The translations under genes were made by a program, and so were the position numbers. From Caldifarciminota bacterium (GTDB lineage: Bacteria; Hydrothermota; Tepidihabitantia; SM23-42), in assembly GCA_020353055.1 (NCBI GenBank), contig CP070686.1, forward strand, positions 992,625-1,056,624: DNA of 64,000 nucleotides, written 5' to 3'. Of the stretch, positions 1 to 8,827 are shown in pieces. Within the stretch, counting starts at the first letter, position 1. Each line of letters starts with the position of its first letter. The notes under the pieces are model-generated. The model did not search any database. It worked only from the letters and a program-made list of their open reading frames with translations, and was not told the DNA's origin.

Positions 1-44
1 TCATACAATAATTATACTCAGACCCCCATACGTGTCAACGGTCG

Positions 45-72
45 TTGACTCACTATCTGCGATTTGTATAAT
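45..72 (+). promoter_or_regulatory. Promoter of the LpxH-like gene
   Basis: TTGACT at 45-50, 16-bp spacer, TATAAT at 67-72. The ATG at 79 lies 6 nt after the -10 box, so the transcript is predicted to start at or next to the start codon. Confidence 0.8.
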
Positions 73-78
73 AGAACG

Positions 79-771
79 ATGCACGTCTTCATAAGCGACG
101 CCCACATACGTACCGACAACAGCGAGCGCTGCCGAATGCTCCTCAGATTCCTCGATGAAATGCGACCACATCTTACAGATCTGTATATTTTGGGTGATCT
201 GTTCGAAATTTGGTTCGAGTATAGTCTCGTCTTCCCGAAAGACTATTTCCAACCACTTGCCGCTTTTCATAATATACTGAATGACGGCAAGAAAATCCAC
301 TACGTGTTGGGTAATCATGAGATAACAATAGGAAATTTCCTAAGCAATTTTGGTTTTATCGTACACCGGGGACCAACTGTTTTTGATATCGACGGCCGGC
401 GCGTACTACTCGCTCACGGAAATACCATCGACAAGCGCCTCTGGACATCCTTCTGGGAAAATCTGTTGACCTCGAGGCTGAATCATATGCTCTTTCGTCT
501 GCTCCATCCCGACCTCGGTATTTCACTCGCCCAGTCAATCGCTCGCTTTTCCCGAAGGCAACCTCCGAGCAAGAGACTGATGGGCATGTTGGAGAATTAC
601 GCCATGCGTCGGTTGAATGATGTCGATATCGTAATTCTCGCTCATTCACACAGCCCGGTTTTCAAGAAGATCCTGCCTAACAAATACTACATCAATGCTG
701 GAGATTGGGTCACTCACTTCTCTTACGTAACAATCGACGGCGATAGAATATCCTTGAAGTACTTCAAGTGA
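79..771 (+). CDS. lpxH: UDP-2,3-diacylglucosamine hydrolase-like metallophosphoesterase
   Basis: This 230-residue protein is a calcineurin-like phosphoesterase of the LpxH type, which cleaves UDP-2,3-diacylglucosamine to lipid X during lipid A synthesis. Metal-binding motifs are visible in order: D7-x-H9, GD 39-40, GNH 78-80, HGN near 113 and HSH near 189, followed by the NAGDW segment near 206 that corresponds to the C-terminal GDW region of LpxH. Length is close to the family norm of about 240. The ATG at 79 is preferred over an upstream in-frame TTG at 64, because that TTG sits against the -10 box. The HSH motif differs from the usual GHTH, so related hydrolases of the family remain possible. 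It converges on the patatin gene. Confidence 0.75.
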   Translation: MHVFISDAHIRTDNSERCRMLLRFLDEMRPHLTDLYILGDLFEIWFEYSLVFPKDYFQPLAAFHNILNDGKKIHYVLGNHEITIGNFLSNFGFIVHRGPTVFDIDGRRVLLAHGNTIDKRLWTSFWENLLTSRLNHMLFRLLHPDLGISLAQSIARFSRRQPPSKRLMGMLENYAMRRLNDVDIVILAHSHSPVFKKILPNKYYINAGDWVTHFSYVTIDGDRISLKYFK

Positions 772-850
772 ACAAGATACGTCCGTTACGCTGGTGATAT
801 TCCTGGCAATATGATAAGTGCGATGCGTTTATGATTATTGCCGAGTATTA

Positions 851-1741
851 TTAGAAGAGATGCTTTTTCAACCTTTTTCCGAGTCGATAGCGGAATGATG
901 TAATCGATCTTATCTCATCGATATTTCGCAGGGCCGCTTCCCGCCCACGTTCGATCAATGCATCGATCGAATTGAAGTCTGCCCAGTGGAAGCCGTGAAC
1001 ATCGGGCACTATGCACAGATCTGCGTGGCCGAGAATAAGATGGTCAAGGTGATATTTCATGAACGAATAGGATCGCTGATTTATCTGAAATCCTGTATTC
1101 GGCTCACCCTGAAAGCTCGGACGTTTATTCAAGTAGACAGCAAGCACAATACTGGCGCCCATGCTACGTAATGGCTCGACTGGAATGTTATCGATGACCC
1201 CACCGTCGACGAGCAGCCGCTTCCCTTGAACAAAAGGAGGAAATATTCCTGGGATGGCGCAGCTTGCCCACACGGCGTCTGCGAGCGGGCCCTTTCGAAA
1301 TATGACCTCTTCGCCACTTTGAATATCAAGTGCATTGCATGCGAATTTGAGCATGCAATCGTCAAAACTATTTTCGCCGAAGACATCATGAAATATCTTC
1401 TTGGTCGCTTCATATTTTGAATGTGATCGTTTGAACAATAACGAACCAAGATAGAATTTCTCGAAAACCTCATGTCTGAAGCGCTCGAAGATATTTTCCG
1501 CGCTGGTGTAGAATTTGTCGAGTTCCAGGTTCCTGAATTCCTCCGATGCGATCATCAACCTGGCTTTCTCCTTCAATCCCTCCGCTGAGCCCTGCCGACT
1601 GTAAACTGCTCCAACGACCGAGCCGATTGAGGTACCGGCGACATAGGTCGGTTTTATCCCATTTTCTTCCAGGACTTCCAACACCCCCACATGAGCCAAT
1701 CCTTTTGCTCCACCGCCGCCCAGGGCAATGCCAAAGCTCAT
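851..1741 (-). CDS. Patatin-like phospholipase (RssA/YchK type)
   Basis: The 296-residue protein has all patatin hallmarks: the glycine-rich oxyanion loop GGGGAKG at residues 8-14, the nucleophile elbow GTSIG at 36-40 (Ser38), and the DGG motif at 179-181 carrying the catalytic Asp. Such serine hydrolases cleave acyl esters of phospholipids. There is no signal peptide, so it is likely cytoplasmic or membrane-associated. Its start overlaps the stop of the upstream diguanylate cyclase gene by 4 bp, so the two are translationally coupled. It is the last gene of the HEAT-guaA-cyclase-patatin operon. The substrate is unknown. Confidence 0.88.
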   Translation of the reverse strand: MSFGIALGGGGAKGLAHVGVLEVLEENGIKPTYVAGTSIGSVVGAVYSRQGSAEGLKEKARLMIASEEFRNLELDKFYTSAENIFERFRHEVFEKFYLGSLLFKRSHSKYEATKKIFHDVFGENSFDDCMLKFACNALDIQSGEEVIFRKGPLADAVWASCAIPGIFPPFVQGKRLLVDGGVIDNIPVEPLRSMGASIVLAVYLNKRPSFQGEPNTGFQINQRSYSFMKYHLDHLILGHADLCIVPDVHGFHWADFNSIDALIERGREAALRNIDEIRSITSFRYRLGKRLKKHLF

Positions 1742-3693
1742 TTGCCACGCATGGTTTGAGCGATTATGATGCGATCGCGCCCCTGTTCCTTGGCGAGGTA
1801 AAGCGCTCGGTCTGCCATCTCGATCAGGTCCACCCTCGTGGTTGCGTCATTTGGATAATGGGCGATACCGATACTCACCGTGAACTTTATCTTTGCACCA
1901 TCAAAGCTCACTTCGGATTTGAGCAATTGGTCCTTCATGCGGATAACTTTGTCCATCGCCTTCTTTAGTGAACACCCGGGGACGATTATAGCGAATTCCT
2001 CACCTCCGTATCTTGCGGCGATGCCGATCTGTGATATTAATCGCCCCAGGAATTTTAGAACCCTATCACCGGCCTGGTGTCCATAGGTATCATTGATCTT
2101 CTTGAAGTGATCGATATCGAGGAGTATCAAAACTAACTCATCGACCTCGTTAATCTGCGCTTCGAGTATTTCCTGGAAGTGACGGTGATTGTACAGATCG
2201 GTCAATCCATCACGAATCGAAAGTTCCTTCACCTTGCCGTACAGGATCGCTCTCTGCCAGGCAAGCGACAGTTGATAGGAAAGAATATTCAGTATTCTTA
2301 CGTCGTCTTCGTTGAATTTCCTTCGTTGATGATCTTCGAGCCATATCACACCGAGCAGCTCGTCATCCTGCTGAATTGGCACACCCACAAAGGATGTGTT
2401 TGGTGTTTTGACACCTTTGTTAAAAACAACCAGGTTTCCTTTACCAAGATCATCCTTGATTATTGAATTCCGATGGCGGGCTACAAAACCTACGAGCCCG
2501 TCATCCAGTGGGAATTTTGTGTTCTCCTCAACATAGGTGGAAACTAACACGACACCAACATTATTGATTTCATCAACGCTGGCGATCGAGACATCGTCAC
2601 AGGGCATGAAATGCCTGAATGCATCAATTGTGTTGGACAGAATTTCCTTCAGATCCAATCTCTTGTGCAGTTTTTCGGCGAGTTCGGCGATCGAAGAAAG
2701 ATGCTGTACATCGTAGCGTGCTTTCTCGTAGAGCCTCAGCATCGCCAAAAGAAAACCACCTGACTTGGCCGCTTCATCGAATACGATCTTGTCCTTTTCG
2801 CTGAATGATCCTGTCTTTCGGTCAATGGCCAGTACCCCAGCCACATCGTCGATTAATACGATTGGCGCGATCATGATCGAACCGATCTGTACGGGTCCAC
2901 GATAGTAACCAAGTTCGTCCGGACTCTGCAAATATTCTTTAATGAGAATTGACTTGCGTTCGGTTATCACCTGACGGTACAATCCGGATTTGACATTCAC
3001 TACCGCTTCAGGAAAAAACAACTCTGAATGCGAGAAACCCTGAACAAGGACCAAACCGTTATCGTTGTTCGCAAAGATTGCCGTTGTGTGTGCATCGAAC
3101 ACATTGTGCAAGAATCTCACGAAATAGAGCAACGGGCGTTCTATTCCCTTATGCCGGTCGATCTCGCCGACCGAGGTATGCAATCTGTCTGATTCATATG
3201 TTGCCGGAGAAAAAAACTTCTCTCTGGTCTCATACCTCGAAAGTAACCTCGCCATGCGTCCCTGATGACCCTGTACACTATCGATCATATAACCTATCAT
3301 GAACACCGAAAAGAGAAGAAAAACAAGAGGCAAGACATGAACCGAGCGGGTGATTAGACCCGAAGAAAATTCGATACCGATTATCCCCAGAGATACGATC
3401 CAGTAATTCCGTGCATTATCTCTAAAGCCGATAACGAGGAAAGTCAGGAAGTACATAAGAAACAGCGGCGAACTGATACCGCCTGATAACTGCACCGCGA
3501 GGTTTGCAGCCACACCCGCGATGATGGTATGCAGAAGACTTATCTTTCTCAGTGAAACATATGATATGTAGTAGGCAGCGACTGCAAATAGGAACAGGTA
3601 ACTGTAGGGTGCGCCTAAATCATGATTCAGAACGCCCAGGGCGCTGACCACGCCATATACTACTGCGCCGGCATAAATGATTGCTATTCCCAT
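1738..3693 (-). CDS. Membrane-anchored GAF-GAF-GGDEF diguanylate cyclase
   Basis: The 651-residue protein begins with about five hydrophobic segments (residues 1-150), followed by two GAF-like regions (roughly 180-330 and 345-480) and a C-terminal GGDEF domain. The active-site signature is GGEEF at 563-567, compatible with synthesis of c-di-GMP from two GTP. The RxxD inhibitory site expected just upstream of the signature is absent (the segment reads QIGIAARY), so product inhibition at that site is unlikely. The gene overlaps the end of guaA by 10 bp, so a GMP-making enzyme and a GTP-consuming cyclase are co-translated. The signals sensed by the GAF domains are unknown. Confidence 0.88.
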   Translation of the reverse strand: MGIAIIYAGAVVYGVVSALGVLNHDLGAPYSYLFLFAVAAYYISYVSLRKISLLHTIIAGVAANLAVQLSGGISSPLFLMYFLTFLVIGFRDNARNYWIVSLGIIGIEFSSGLITRSVHVLPLVFLLFSVFMIGYMIDSVQGHQGRMARLLSRYETREKFFSPATYESDRLHTSVGEIDRHKGIERPLLYFVRFLHNVFDAHTTAIFANNDNGLVLVQGFSHSELFFPEAVVNVKSGLYRQVITERKSILIKEYLQSPDELGYYRGPVQIGSIMIAPIVLIDDVAGVLAIDRKTGSFSEKDKIVFDEAAKSGGFLLAMLRLYEKARYDVQHLSSIAELAEKLHKRLDLKEILSNTIDAFRHFMPCDDVSIASVDEINNVGVVLVSTYVEENTKFPLDDGLVGFVARHRNSIIKDDLGKGNLVVFNKGVKTPNTSFVGVPIQQDDELLGVIWLEDHQRRKFNEDDVRILNILSYQLSLAWQRAILYGKVKELSIRDGLTDLYNHRHFQEILEAQINEVDELVLILLDIDHFKKINDTYGHQAGDRVLKFLGRLISQIGIAARYGGEEFAIIVPGCSLKKAMDKVIRMKDQLLKSEVSFDGAKIKFTVSIGIAHYPNDATTRVDLIEMADRALYLAKEQGRDRIIIAQTMRGK

Positions 3694-5192
3694 TCTATAG
3701 TTGCCGGTGGTTTGGATGTGATATCGAACACAACCCGGTTGATTCCCTTTACCTCGTTGACGATTCTCCGCGAAACACGGTCCAGAAATCCATGAGGCAA
3801 CCTGACCCAGTCTGCCGTCATACCGTCGTCACTGCATACTGCCCTCACTGCGCACACCGAATCATATGTTCTCTTATCGCCCATAACGCCGACACTACCG
3901 AGCGGTAGTAGTACGGCAAAAATTTGCCAGATCTCACGGTAATTCCTAAGACCCTGTGCTTCTTCCTGAAGTATCCGGTCAGCCTGCCGTAGGGTGCGCA
4001 GGCGTGAGGGATTGACGACACCGACTATCCGTACCGCCAAACCAGGACCAGGAAAAGGTTTCCGCTCGATGAAAGATGAAGGAAGTTTGAGATGTCGGGC
4101 AATGTCGCGTACTTCGTCCTTGAAAAGCATTCTGAGCGGTTCGATTATTTTCAGTTTCATCCTCTTGGGCAAACCGCCAACGTTATGGTGGCTCTTTATG
4201 ACATCAGCCGGTCCGATGCCGCTACCGGATTCAACGACGTCGGGATAAAGTGTACCCTGAACCAGAAACTTGACGTTACGTACCCGTTTTGCCTCAGCCT
4301 CAAAGATCTTGATGAATTCATGCCCGATTATCTTCCTTTTTTTCTCGGCATCCTTAACTCTGGCAAGCCTTTTCAAAAATCTCTGCCGGGCATCAATCAC
4401 GCGTAGGTTCATAATCGAACTCAAGTTCGCATCAACTTCTTCCCTCTCGTCCATCCTCAAAACACCATTGTCGACAAATACACCGATCAGATTTCTACCC
4501 AGAGCGCGCGCAGCTATTGTGCCAGCAACCGTAGAATCAATACCGCCGCTGATCCCGCATATCGCCCTATCACGCCCCACCATCTTCTTGATGCGGGCAA
4601 TCTCCTCGTCGACGAACCTGTGCACTGACCAGGTTCTACGTCCATGACATATATCGAATACGAAATTCCTGATTATCCCCTTGCCGTGCTGGGTATGACG
4701 GACTTCTGGATGAAATTGCAGACCGTAGAAATTCCCTGATTGAAATGCCGCGATCGGCGTTGTCTCGGTACGGGCTATCACCTTCCCATTTGGTGGCATC
4801 TCGGTCACGACATCACCGTGACTCATCCAGACCCTGATTCTACGAGGGATTCTTTTGAACAGAGGATTACTGTAATGGGTCAGAAAAGCTAATCCATACT
4901 CCCTGGTTCTGCTTTTTTTGACCTTGCCGCCGAACAACTGAGCCGCGAGCTGCATACCATAACAAATCCCTAAAACAGGCACGCCCAGCGCGAATATTCT
5001 GCGGTATGCCTTGATGTTAACGTTGTAAACGCTGCCTGGCCCTCCGGAGAGAATTATTCCTTCGACATTTCTATCCACCAGTGAAGAAAAATCATCCAGA
5101 CAACTAACGATTTCTGAATATACTTTGCACTCTCTTACCCGTCGCGCGATGAGCTGGGTATATTGTGATCCAAAATCGATGACCGCTATCAT
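3684..5192 (-). CDS. guaA: GMP synthase (glutamine-hydrolysing)
   Basis: This 502-residue enzyme converts XMP, ATP and glutamine to GMP. The N-terminal class I glutamine amidotransferase domain shows GGPGS at 50-54, the nucleophile Cys77 in GICYGM, and His161/Glu163 of the triad in HPE. The ATP pyrophosphatase domain begins around residue 190 with the PP-loop SGGIDS at 215-220. The C-terminal dimerisation domain ends in the typical KPPATIEWE. Length is slightly under the usual 510-525. It sits 24 nt after the HEAT gene and overlaps the diguanylate cyclase gene downstream, in one operon driven from 7271. Confidence 0.97.
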   Translation of the reverse strand: MIAVIDFGSQYTQLIARRVRECKVYSEIVSCLDDFSSLVDRNVEGIILSGGPGSVYNVNIKAYRRIFALGVPVLGICYGMQLAAQLFGGKVKKSRTREYGLAFLTHYSNPLFKRIPRRIRVWMSHGDVVTEMPPNGKVIARTETTPIAAFQSGNFYGLQFHPEVRHTQHGKGIIRNFVFDICHGRRTWSVHRFVDEEIARIKKMVGRDRAICGISGGIDSTVAGTIAARALGRNLIGVFVDNGVLRMDEREEVDANLSSIMNLRVIDARQRFLKRLARVKDAEKKRKIIGHEFIKIFEAEAKRVRNVKFLVQGTLYPDVVESGSGIGPADVIKSHHNVGGLPKRMKLKIIEPLRMLFKDEVRDIARHLKLPSSFIERKPFPGPGLAVRIVGVVNPSRLRTLRQADRILQEEAQGLRNYREIWQIFAVLLPLGSVGVMGDKRTYDSVCAVRAVCSDDGMTADWVRLPHGFLDRVSRRIVNEVKGINRVVFDITSKPPATIEWE

Positions 5193-5216
5193 CTGCTTAC
5201 ATTCCCAAATACAGCA

Positions 5217-7238
5217 TCAACTCATCCGCTTCAGAAAACTGGAAGCCAGATCAGACAGTTTCCTGTCTTCGGCATTACTCAGGTCTAACAAATGCATCTT
5301 GGCATCATCACCGCCAAGCTTGGCAAGTGTGTTCACACCGAGCACCTTTATTTCGTTGGCCGTCGCGTCTTTTCTCCATTCGATACGCTTTAACAGATTA
5401 CCGATCCAGTGAACGGCTTCGAAAACTCTCTTCTCGTCCACGATTTTCAGCAATTCAACGTACACTTCGTCACCAGCAGCACCAAGCGGTGATAGCAGTT
5501 CGATAACTTCTTCGGCGTCAAGCATGCGGCGTAACCCGCGAAGTGCTTCGGCTTTCACTTTTGCTGAACTGTCGTCAAGAGCCTTTTGAAGACTTTCCTT
5601 TTGATTGAACTTACTAAAGGTCCGCACCAGTTCAATGCGTACCCGATAGTCTTCATCGTTAAGCATTCCCTCAAGTTCAGGAATCACGTCCGGGTCTCCA
5701 ATTTCACCGAAAATCCGCACGATATTGCGTCGAAGATACCATTCACGTGCATGGAGATTCTCAGTGAGAACCGACGCACGCTCCTTGCCTATGTTCTTCA
5801 AAACATCGATGAGCTTCATCCTCACCGAGAAATCTTCGGCATCACGCAGCAACTGAATCGCTTCGCTCACCGCGTCGCCCCCGAAGCTAACGATCGCTGA
5901 CCGGACGTCCGGGTACAAACCACTTTCCCATAATAAAGAAAAGAGCATATGAAGTACGGATGGATTGCGTGTGTCTCTCAGGTATCCAATCACATGTTTT
6001 CTGGTCGGTAACGACAATTTGGTACGCCCGAGGATCTTCCCAAAGGGTTCGATCAACATTTCGCATGCATCTGCCTGTCCGTGCTCTACCATCACATCAT
6101 ACAATAGAGCTAAATCCGACAGAACCCGTTCAATGACGGAATCAGACGGTTCCCCTTCGATGGCAGAGGAAATGCGCGAAACCACTTCACGAGCCATGAC
6201 ATACTTCTTTTCTCGCGCCAAACGGTCCGCAAATACGATCAACGAACGCAGCGCACCGGCGCGCAAATCTGTATTTTGTGCTTCGATCATTCCATCATAC
6301 GGTTCGAGCGCGGTTTCCAGATCATGTTCTTCGATTGTCGAAGAAACCGCCTCCTCTGTTAGTATGTCAATACCGGCGTGGATTAAGTACTTATGAATAT
6401 TCAATTGTCTGTTCCTCAACTGGGGCACGACTTCTTTCAGTTGTTCCCTATCGAGGGCGCTCATTACCTTCACGATCTGCTCACTTCTACCCTGCCGCTC
6501 CCAGTTATTCATGACTTCTATCAATGTTTCATTACCCATCCTCGATAACAGCGACCGTGAAAAAGGCCGGATCTCGATATCCTGGAGAAGCGCGACCCTC
6601 TTCTCTACCGGCAAGAGGTCGACAACACTCGCCATTGCCTCCCGATAGGGGTGCCAATCATTACTGGATACGTGCTCAATACGACTCATGACGTCGGCAA
6701 AGGGTACTCTCGCGTCTGAAACGGCGGCGCGTTCGCGCACGATCTTGATCAGCGCACGGATCGCTTTTATGATTTCCTCATGGGTATTACTCCTACCCGG
6801 CTTGCCTTCGCTTGAGGATGCCTCATCTGTCCCTTTCAATAATACTTTCTGTACGCCTCTCGCAGTTAGAGCCTGTGCAAATCCATCACCCTTGATTTCC
6901 GGGTTAGCGGTAACCAGCAATGCATGCAAATTCACGATATCGTCGCTGCTTACGCCTGGTCTAAAGGTTATGCTCGCCACCCCTTTTTTGACCAGTTCTT
7001 CAACGAAGGAGATGAACGGTGAATCAGACGGAGTTTCCGTCCTCGAATTGCCGACTATGAGTGCACCGTCAGACAAAATTACCGAAAACTCGCCATTATC
7101 GGTAAATATTTTCTGGAGAATGGATATCGTGTTCGATACCGCCTTACTTAAGGCTGGATGTTCAAGAGTGTAGGATCGAGCCGCATCGAGACCAGCTGCG
7201 ACCTCCGTCATCAGCTCCTGTATGAGCCTCTGATCCAT
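5217..7238 (-). CDS. HEAT-repeat protein of unknown function
   Basis: The 673-residue protein is mostly helical and has no signal peptide or membrane segment. HEAT-type repeats are clearest between about residues 470 and 600, where segments of the form DPDVIPELEGML and RVRIELVRTF recur at roughly 30-residue intervals. The N-terminal 150 residues look like a separate domain with a segment FSVILSDGALIVGN. HEAT arrays are usually protein-binding scaffolds; no partner can be named. It is the first gene of the operon with guaA, the diguanylate cyclase and the patatin. The ATG at 7238 lies 5 nt from the -10 box, so it is predicted to be translated from a leaderless mRNA. Confidence 0.8.
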   Translation of the reverse strand: MDQRLIQELMTEVAAGLDAARSYTLEHPALSKAVSNTISILQKIFTDNGEFSVILSDGALIVGNSRTETPSDSPFISFVEELVKKGVASITFRPGVSSDDIVNLHALLVTANPEIKGDGFAQALTARGVQKVLLKGTDEASSSEGKPGRSNTHEEIIKAIRALIKIVRERAAVSDARVPFADVMSRIEHVSSNDWHPYREAMASVVDLLPVEKRVALLQDIEIRPFSRSLLSRMGNETLIEVMNNWERQGRSEQIVKVMSALDREQLKEVVPQLRNRQLNIHKYLIHAGIDILTEEAVSSTIEEHDLETALEPYDGMIEAQNTDLRAGALRSLIVFADRLAREKKYVMAREVVSRISSAIEGEPSDSVIERVLSDLALLYDVMVEHGQADACEMLIEPFGKILGRTKLSLPTRKHVIGYLRDTRNPSVLHMLFSLLWESGLYPDVRSAIVSFGGDAVSEAIQLLRDAEDFSVRMKLIDVLKNIGKERASVLTENLHAREWYLRRNIVRIFGEIGDPDVIPELEGMLNDEDYRVRIELVRTFSKFNQKESLQKALDDSSAKVKAEALRGLRRMLDAEEVIELLSPLGAAGDEVYVELLKIVDEKRVFEAVHWIGNLLKRIEWRKDATANEIKVLGVNTLAKLGGDDAKMHLLDLSNAEDRKLSDLASSFLKRMS

Positions 7239-7243
7239 ACTTA

Positions 7244-7271
7244 ATCATATCTCATTTCTTTGATTTGTCAA
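7244..7271 (-). promoter_or_regulatory. Promoter of the HEAT-guaA-cyclase-patatin operon
   Basis: On the minus strand: TTGACA at 7271-7266, 16-bp spacer, TATGAT at 7249-7244, then 5 nt to the ATG. It is divergent from, and only 11 bp away from, the promoter of the dehydrogenase gene. Confidence 0.85.
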
Positions 7272-7282
7272 TGAAAAAACCC

Positions 7283-7310
7283 TTGATAACACACCTTTTC
7301 TGTATATAAT
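7283..7310 (+). promoter_or_regulatory. Promoter of the nucleotide-sugar dehydrogenase gene
   Basis: TTGATA at 7283-7288, 16-bp spacer, TATAAT at 7305-7310. The ATG is 39 nt further on and is preceded by a GGGAG Shine-Dalgarno site. This is the longest predicted leader among the recognised promoters in the window. Confidence 0.8.
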
Positions 7311-7349
7311 AGCGCAAAGTAGTCAGATATTCACACGAAGGGAGTAAGA

Positions 7350-8651
7350 ATGCTCAAGGAACTCATCAAAAAAAAGAAAGCTATTATCGGAATAGTTGGC
7401 CTGGGATATGTGGGTCTTCCGATTGCGATCGAAGTCGCCGCGAAAGGCTTTAAGGTAATCGGTATAGATATCGACAAAGACCGTGTCAGAAAAATCAACC
7501 GAGGTATTTCTTTTATAAGTGATGTGGAATCAAAAGAACTGAAGAAATACGTGCACCAGAAATACATCAGAGCAACGACTGACCACCGACAGCTCAGTCG
7601 GTGCGACGTAATCCTGATTTGCGTTCCGACCCCGGTCAATGAAAACAAAGAACCAGATCTGGCGCCGGTGATTAAAAGCACCGAGTGGATTAAAGATAAC
7701 TTACGCCGTAATCAATTGATAATATTAAAGAGTACAACATACCCAGAAACAACCGAGAGGGTACTGTTGCCCATTCTTGCTAATTCCGGGCTTAAAGTTG
7801 GCAAAGATTTCAACCTGGCTTTCTGTCCGGAGCGGATCGACCCTGGAAACAAGAGATATGGAGTTATCAACACTCCGGTCGTAATCGGCGGAGTGACCAG
7901 CCAATGCACAAAAATTGCCACATTTTTCTACAAGCAGTTCGTTACACAGGTTCACCCGGTTTCATCTCCACGGTCGGCCGAAATGACGAAGATCCTTGAG
8001 AACACCTTCCGTAACGTAAACATTGCACTCGTCAATGAGTTCGCCCAACTTTGTGAACGAATGGGTGGCATCAACATATGGGAGGTGATTGAAGCCGCTC
8101 AGACTAAACCCTTCGGGTTCATGCCTTTCTTTCCAGGACCAGGCGTGGGAGGTCACTGTATTCCGATTGACCCCTATTATCTATCCTGGAAAGCACGGGA
8201 ATATGATTTTCACACTGTCTTTATCGAATTGTCCGCACGCATAAACGAAGAAATGCCGTATTTCGTGGTCAACAAAACAATCGAAGTACTGAGTACTTCT
8301 GGCGTGTGCCCAAATCGGGCAAAAGTGTTGTTATTGGGTATGGCTTTTAAGCGAGATATATCCGATCTCAGACACTCACCTGCAATGAAGATTTACGAAA
8401 TAATCAAACCACGGGTAGGATTAGTAAGATATCACGACCCCCATGTACCGGAATTCATGCTCGGCGATCGGAAAATGAAGTCCGTGAAATTGACCCTTCG
8501 TGAAATCAAGAAATATGACGCAATTGTGATTCTCACCGATCACTCGGCGTTTGATTATGAGTTTATAACCAAAAACGCGCGGCTCATCGTCGATACGCGC
8601 AATTCAGTGCCTGACGGCCCCCGTATCTACAAACTGGGGTGTCGGCATTAA
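7350..8651 (+). CDS. UDP-N-acetyl-sugar 6-dehydrogenase (WbpA/WecC family)
   Basis: The 433-residue protein is an NAD-dependent nucleotide-sugar dehydrogenase that oxidises C6 of a UDP-sugar in two steps to the uronic acid. The Rossmann motif GLGYVG is at 17-22. The central helix has the segment ENTFRNVNIALVNEF near 217-231, and the catalytic Cys270 lies in GPGVGGHCIPIDP. The central and C-terminal signatures resemble UDP-GlcNAc/UDP-ManNAc dehydrogenases (WbpA, WecC) more than UDP-glucose dehydrogenase, but substrate cannot be fixed from sequence. The product normally feeds capsule or O-antigen synthesis, yet no glycosyltransferase or polysaccharide gene lies nearby. It forms a single-gene unit with its own promoter and a GGGAG ribosome site. 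Confidence 0.9.
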   Translation: MLKELIKKKKAIIGIVGLGYVGLPIAIEVAAKGFKVIGIDIDKDRVRKINRGISFISDVESKELKKYVHQKYIRATTDHRQLSRCDVILICVPTPVNENKEPDLAPVIKSTEWIKDNLRRNQLIILKSTTYPETTERVLLPILANSGLKVGKDFNLAFCPERIDPGNKRYGVINTPVVIGGVTSQCTKIATFFYKQFVTQVHPVSSPRSAEMTKILENTFRNVNIALVNEFAQLCERMGGINIWEVIEAAQTKPFGFMPFFPGPGVGGHCIPIDPYYLSWKAREYDFHTVFIELSARINEEMPYFVVNKTIEVLSTSGVCPNRAKVLLLGMAFKRDISDLRHSPAMKIYEIIKPRVGLVRYHDPHVPEFMLGDRKMKSVKLTLREIKKYDAIVILTDHSAFDYEFITKNARLIVDTRNSVPDGPRIYKLGCRH

Positions 8652-8720
8652 TTAACATTGACACTTGTACCTGCCCCATCTGGGATCAAAGGCAAATCGG
8701 CTCCATACTAAGCAGTTATA

Positions 8721-8754
8721 AAAAAACCGGCCGCGACCCGCAGGTCGCGACCGG
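8721..8754 (-). terminator. Intrinsic terminator after mutS
   Basis: A 12-bp stem with one mismatch (8727-8738 with 8743-8754) closes a CGCA loop. Read on the minus strand it is followed by six T (8726-8721). It lies about 75 nt after the mutS stop and fits the end of the lapA-mutS operon. Confidence 0.8.
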
Positions 8755-8827
8755 GAGGGGAAATGAATCTAATAATTTGACAATAAATTCTGAATACCCG
8801 TTTATTATAATAAACCGCCTCTTACTG

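Noticed and set aside
4270..4647. Open frames opposite guaA, and similar ones opposite mutS, polA and other long genes
   Set aside because: They are antisense to well-supported genes, have no promoter or ribosome site and show no domain.
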